From: DASWJZ01 sp038211615
GTDB lineage: Bacteria > Pseudomonadota > Alphaproteobacteria > Rhizobiales > Afifellaceae
Assembly (NCBI GenBank): GCA_038211615.1
Contig: JBBQVL010000012.1
Coordinates: forward strand, 11,341 to 75,340
Reading direction: 5' to 3'
Length of the DNA: 64,000 bases
Part shown: positions 62,793-64,000 of the stretch, one piece after another
Numbering within the stretch: the first letter of the stretch is position 1
Layout: every line of letters starts with the position of its first letter
The notes under the pieces: model-generated
Database searches by the model: none
Seen by the model: the letters and a program-made list of their open reading frames with translations, nothing else
Told to the model about the DNA's origin: nothing
Program-made: the position numbers and the translations under genes

Positions 62793-63537
62793 TCGTTTTT
62801 CTCGGGGGTGGGCCGTGACGGATCATTTCCAGTTCTTCTAATGCGCCAGCTTCGAAGTGTAGTGGAAGAGTGCGTAGTTCTGCGAGCGCGTCGGACAAAC
62901 TCGCGTCGTTCAGGCCCTCGAACCCCTCAATCTTGAAGCTCTTCAAAATCCACCCGCTCTCGGGATCACGCGTCCAGCTTCCTCTGCCGCGAAGCCTGAC
63001 ATGATCAAAAAGAAGATGCCTTAGCTGCTTAGCGATGGAGCGGTCAGTATGAATCCCGGTCACCTCTCGATCTTCGACCATCAGCCGCACATGGACGGAT
63101 TCATCACTTCCGCCTATTCCAACCAAGAAGCCCTCAATGGTGCCCTCCTGTCGAATAGGCGGGTATTTTTCCTCGACCGTGTCGCGACCAGGAAACTGAA
63201 TGACGACCGCGCCACGATCTTGCAGAACGCCGACGCCGTTGTCTTCCTTCAGCATCTTGTTGACGCGGTTAAAGGCGCGGAGCGCATCCGCAGGAGCCTC
63301 CCGCCTACGGACTCCCTTAAGTCGCTCACGCACCTTTGGTACAGCCTCCACCTCGACCCGGTGCACGATGATCGTGCTTCCGGGAAGAATGCGCTGAAAA
63401 TGGACAGCCTTCGGCTCGCCAAGCATCGATGCTAGCTCCGCCATATATTCAGCGAGACGCGCCATCGGCATCGTCTCAGGCGTGTAGGCATCGATCTTGA
63501 ACCGATAAACCTTGTCGGTAGGCTTGCCGGTGGCCAT
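62779..63537 (-). CDS. unknown partner protein of the PIN gene
   Basis: A 252-residue protein, MATGKPTDKVYRFKIDAYTP onward, with MARLAEYMAELASMLGEPKA, FQRILPGSTIIVHRVEVEAV, HTDRSIAKQLRHLLFDHVRL and RGSWTRDPESGWILKSFKIE. It is much larger than a classic VapB antitoxin and shows no obvious DNA-binding motif. It is the first gene of the operon 252-PIN-69. Function unknown. Confidence 0.65.
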   Translation of the reverse strand: MATGKPTDKVYRFKIDAYTPETMPMARLAEYMAELASMLGEPKAVHFQRILPGSTIIVHRVEVEAVPKVRERLKGVRRREAPADALRAFNRVNKMLKEDNGVGVLQDRGAVVIQFPGRDTVEEKYPPIRQEGTIEGFLVGIGGSDESVHVRLMVEDREVTGIHTDRSIAKQLRHLLFDHVRLRGRGSWTRDPESGWILKSFKIEGFEGLNDASLSDALAELRTLPLHFEAGALEELEMIRHGPPPRKTNGGH

Positions 63538-63560
63538 TGCGGGACTGCTTCCTGTCCTCG

Positions 63561-63780
63561 GTCTCAGATCGAGGCCGGAGACGAGTCCCTATAGAGTAAC
63601 CGCTTTCCGACAATTCCGGAAAGGGTCTGCACGGTGCAGGTTGTATCATCCACACCAAATGCAACCCGATTGTTGTAGCGGAAGTCAAATTCCGCAAGAT
63701 AGCGGTGAACAGTGTTCTCGCCGCAGCGCTGAAGACGCCATTCATCCCCGCTTGAAGATGGAGAACACGCCTTCGAAACT
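63561..63780 (-). pseudogene. IS1595 (ISXO2-like) transposase C-terminal remnant
   Basis: In minus-strand frames, SFEGVFSIFKRG (around 63780-63745), then after a frame change CGENTVHRYLAEFDFRYNNR and VAFGVDD, followed by GIVGKRLLYR, match in order the C-terminus of ISXO2-like transposases of the IS1595 family (EG-x-FSxFKRG-x-x-G-x-x, HRYLAEFDFRYN, GKRLTYR). At least one frameshift separates the two parts and the catalytic N-terminal region is missing. A decayed insertion sequence. Confidence 0.75.
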
Positions 63781-63844
63781 AAGCACTCGCTTGAAACAAC
63801 GCCCGATCGGCCAGCAGTTGAATCCTCGCCCCCACGCGCTACCC

Positions 63845-63926
63845 TGCTCCCCACTCCCTACTCCCTAGTCTCTACTCTCTACTCCCTACTCCCTACTCCC
63901 TACTCCCTACTCCCTACTCCCTACCC
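63845..63926. repeat. long tandem heptamer (CTCCCTA) array
   Basis: About ten CTCCCTA-like units, with two degenerate ones (TCTCTA), run through 63851-63924. On the minus strand this is (GGGAGTA)n and G-quadruplex-capable. It resembles the arrays at 47.6 and 55.5 kb. Confidence 0.92.
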
Positions 63927-64000
63927 CCCAGGCCCCACCTTTGCATCTCCGCCACCTCGCCCTCCACCTCCCCCACCTCCTCGCCGCCTGCGCAACCACC
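63914..64000 (-). CDS. possible C-terminal end of a gene running in from beyond the window
   Basis: An open minus-strand frame enters from the right edge, reads EEVGEVEGEVAEMQRWGLGG and ends in TAG at 63914-63916 inside the heptamer array, in the same GAG-TAG setting as g3 and g12. Only 28 codons are visible, so this is tentative. Confidence 0.3.
   Translation of the reverse strand, partial: GGCAGGEEVGEVEGEVAEMQRWGLGGRE

Overview
The window looks like chromosomal DNA of an alphaproteobacterium of the order Hyphomicrobiales (Rhizobiales). The evidence is high GC, a split F1-only ATP synthase operon, the feuPQ-cycHJKL-degP neighbourhood known from rhizobia, a BA14K-family protein, a copy of the short palindromic repeat typical of rhizobial genomes (28796-28837), and an RcGTA-type gene transfer agent cluster. 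I cannot name the genus.

Layout. Positions 1-8.3 kb hold housekeeping and small accessory genes: a HAD dehalogenase, a DUF3108 protein, an AbiEii-like nucleotidyltransferase pair, an SUV3-like helicase broken by one in-frame TAG, an S4 RNA-binding protein, FdxA and CarD. The stretch 8.4-13.8 kb carries atpHAGDC on the minus strand. From 14.2 to 23.7 kb there is a mixed set: BA14K, an outer-membrane barrel, Uma2, priA, transaldolase, xerC, TraB/GumN, an EamA transporter and xthA. From 23.7 to 37.8 kb a long minus-strand run contains, in order of transcription, a PepSY-like protein, FeuP/FeuQ, a lipoprotein, ccmI-E-F-H (cytochrome c maturation), DegP, a second two-component pair and glnE.

From 38.0 to 59.1 kb, on the minus strand, lies an apparently near-complete RcGTA-like cluster. 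It runs from small and large terminase, portal, g3.5, prohead protease and capsid, through connectors, tail tube, tail chaperones, tape measure and distal tail, to the DUF2163 hub, NlpC/P60 peptidase and the TIM-barrel host-specificity protein. These are followed directly by a DUF2793 protein, an unknown gene, a peptidoglycan-binding/TIGR02594 lysin and a small holin-like protein. This cluster is unusual. Many GC-rich palindromic repeats and heptameric G-rich arrays lie between its genes and sometimes enter them, supplying start regions, Shine-Dalgarno sites or stop codons. The NlpC/P60 gene has an in-frame TAG before its conserved C-terminus. A foreign-looking GSU2403-type nucleotidyltransferase gene with its own four-half-site operator sits between portal and g3.5. 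Three leader-like units (hairpin, strong SD, ATG) separate terminase from portal.

From 59.7 to 64 kb there is an ArsR/SRPBCC pair and then a lower-GC accessory island with two small unknown genes, a DPPY methyltransferase-like protein, a three-gene set around a PIN-domain protein, a frameshifted IS1595-type transposase remnant and another heptamer array. The two candidates most worth following are the operator-controlled nucleotidyltransferase cargo in the GTA cluster and the unknown/PIN/methyltransferase cassette.
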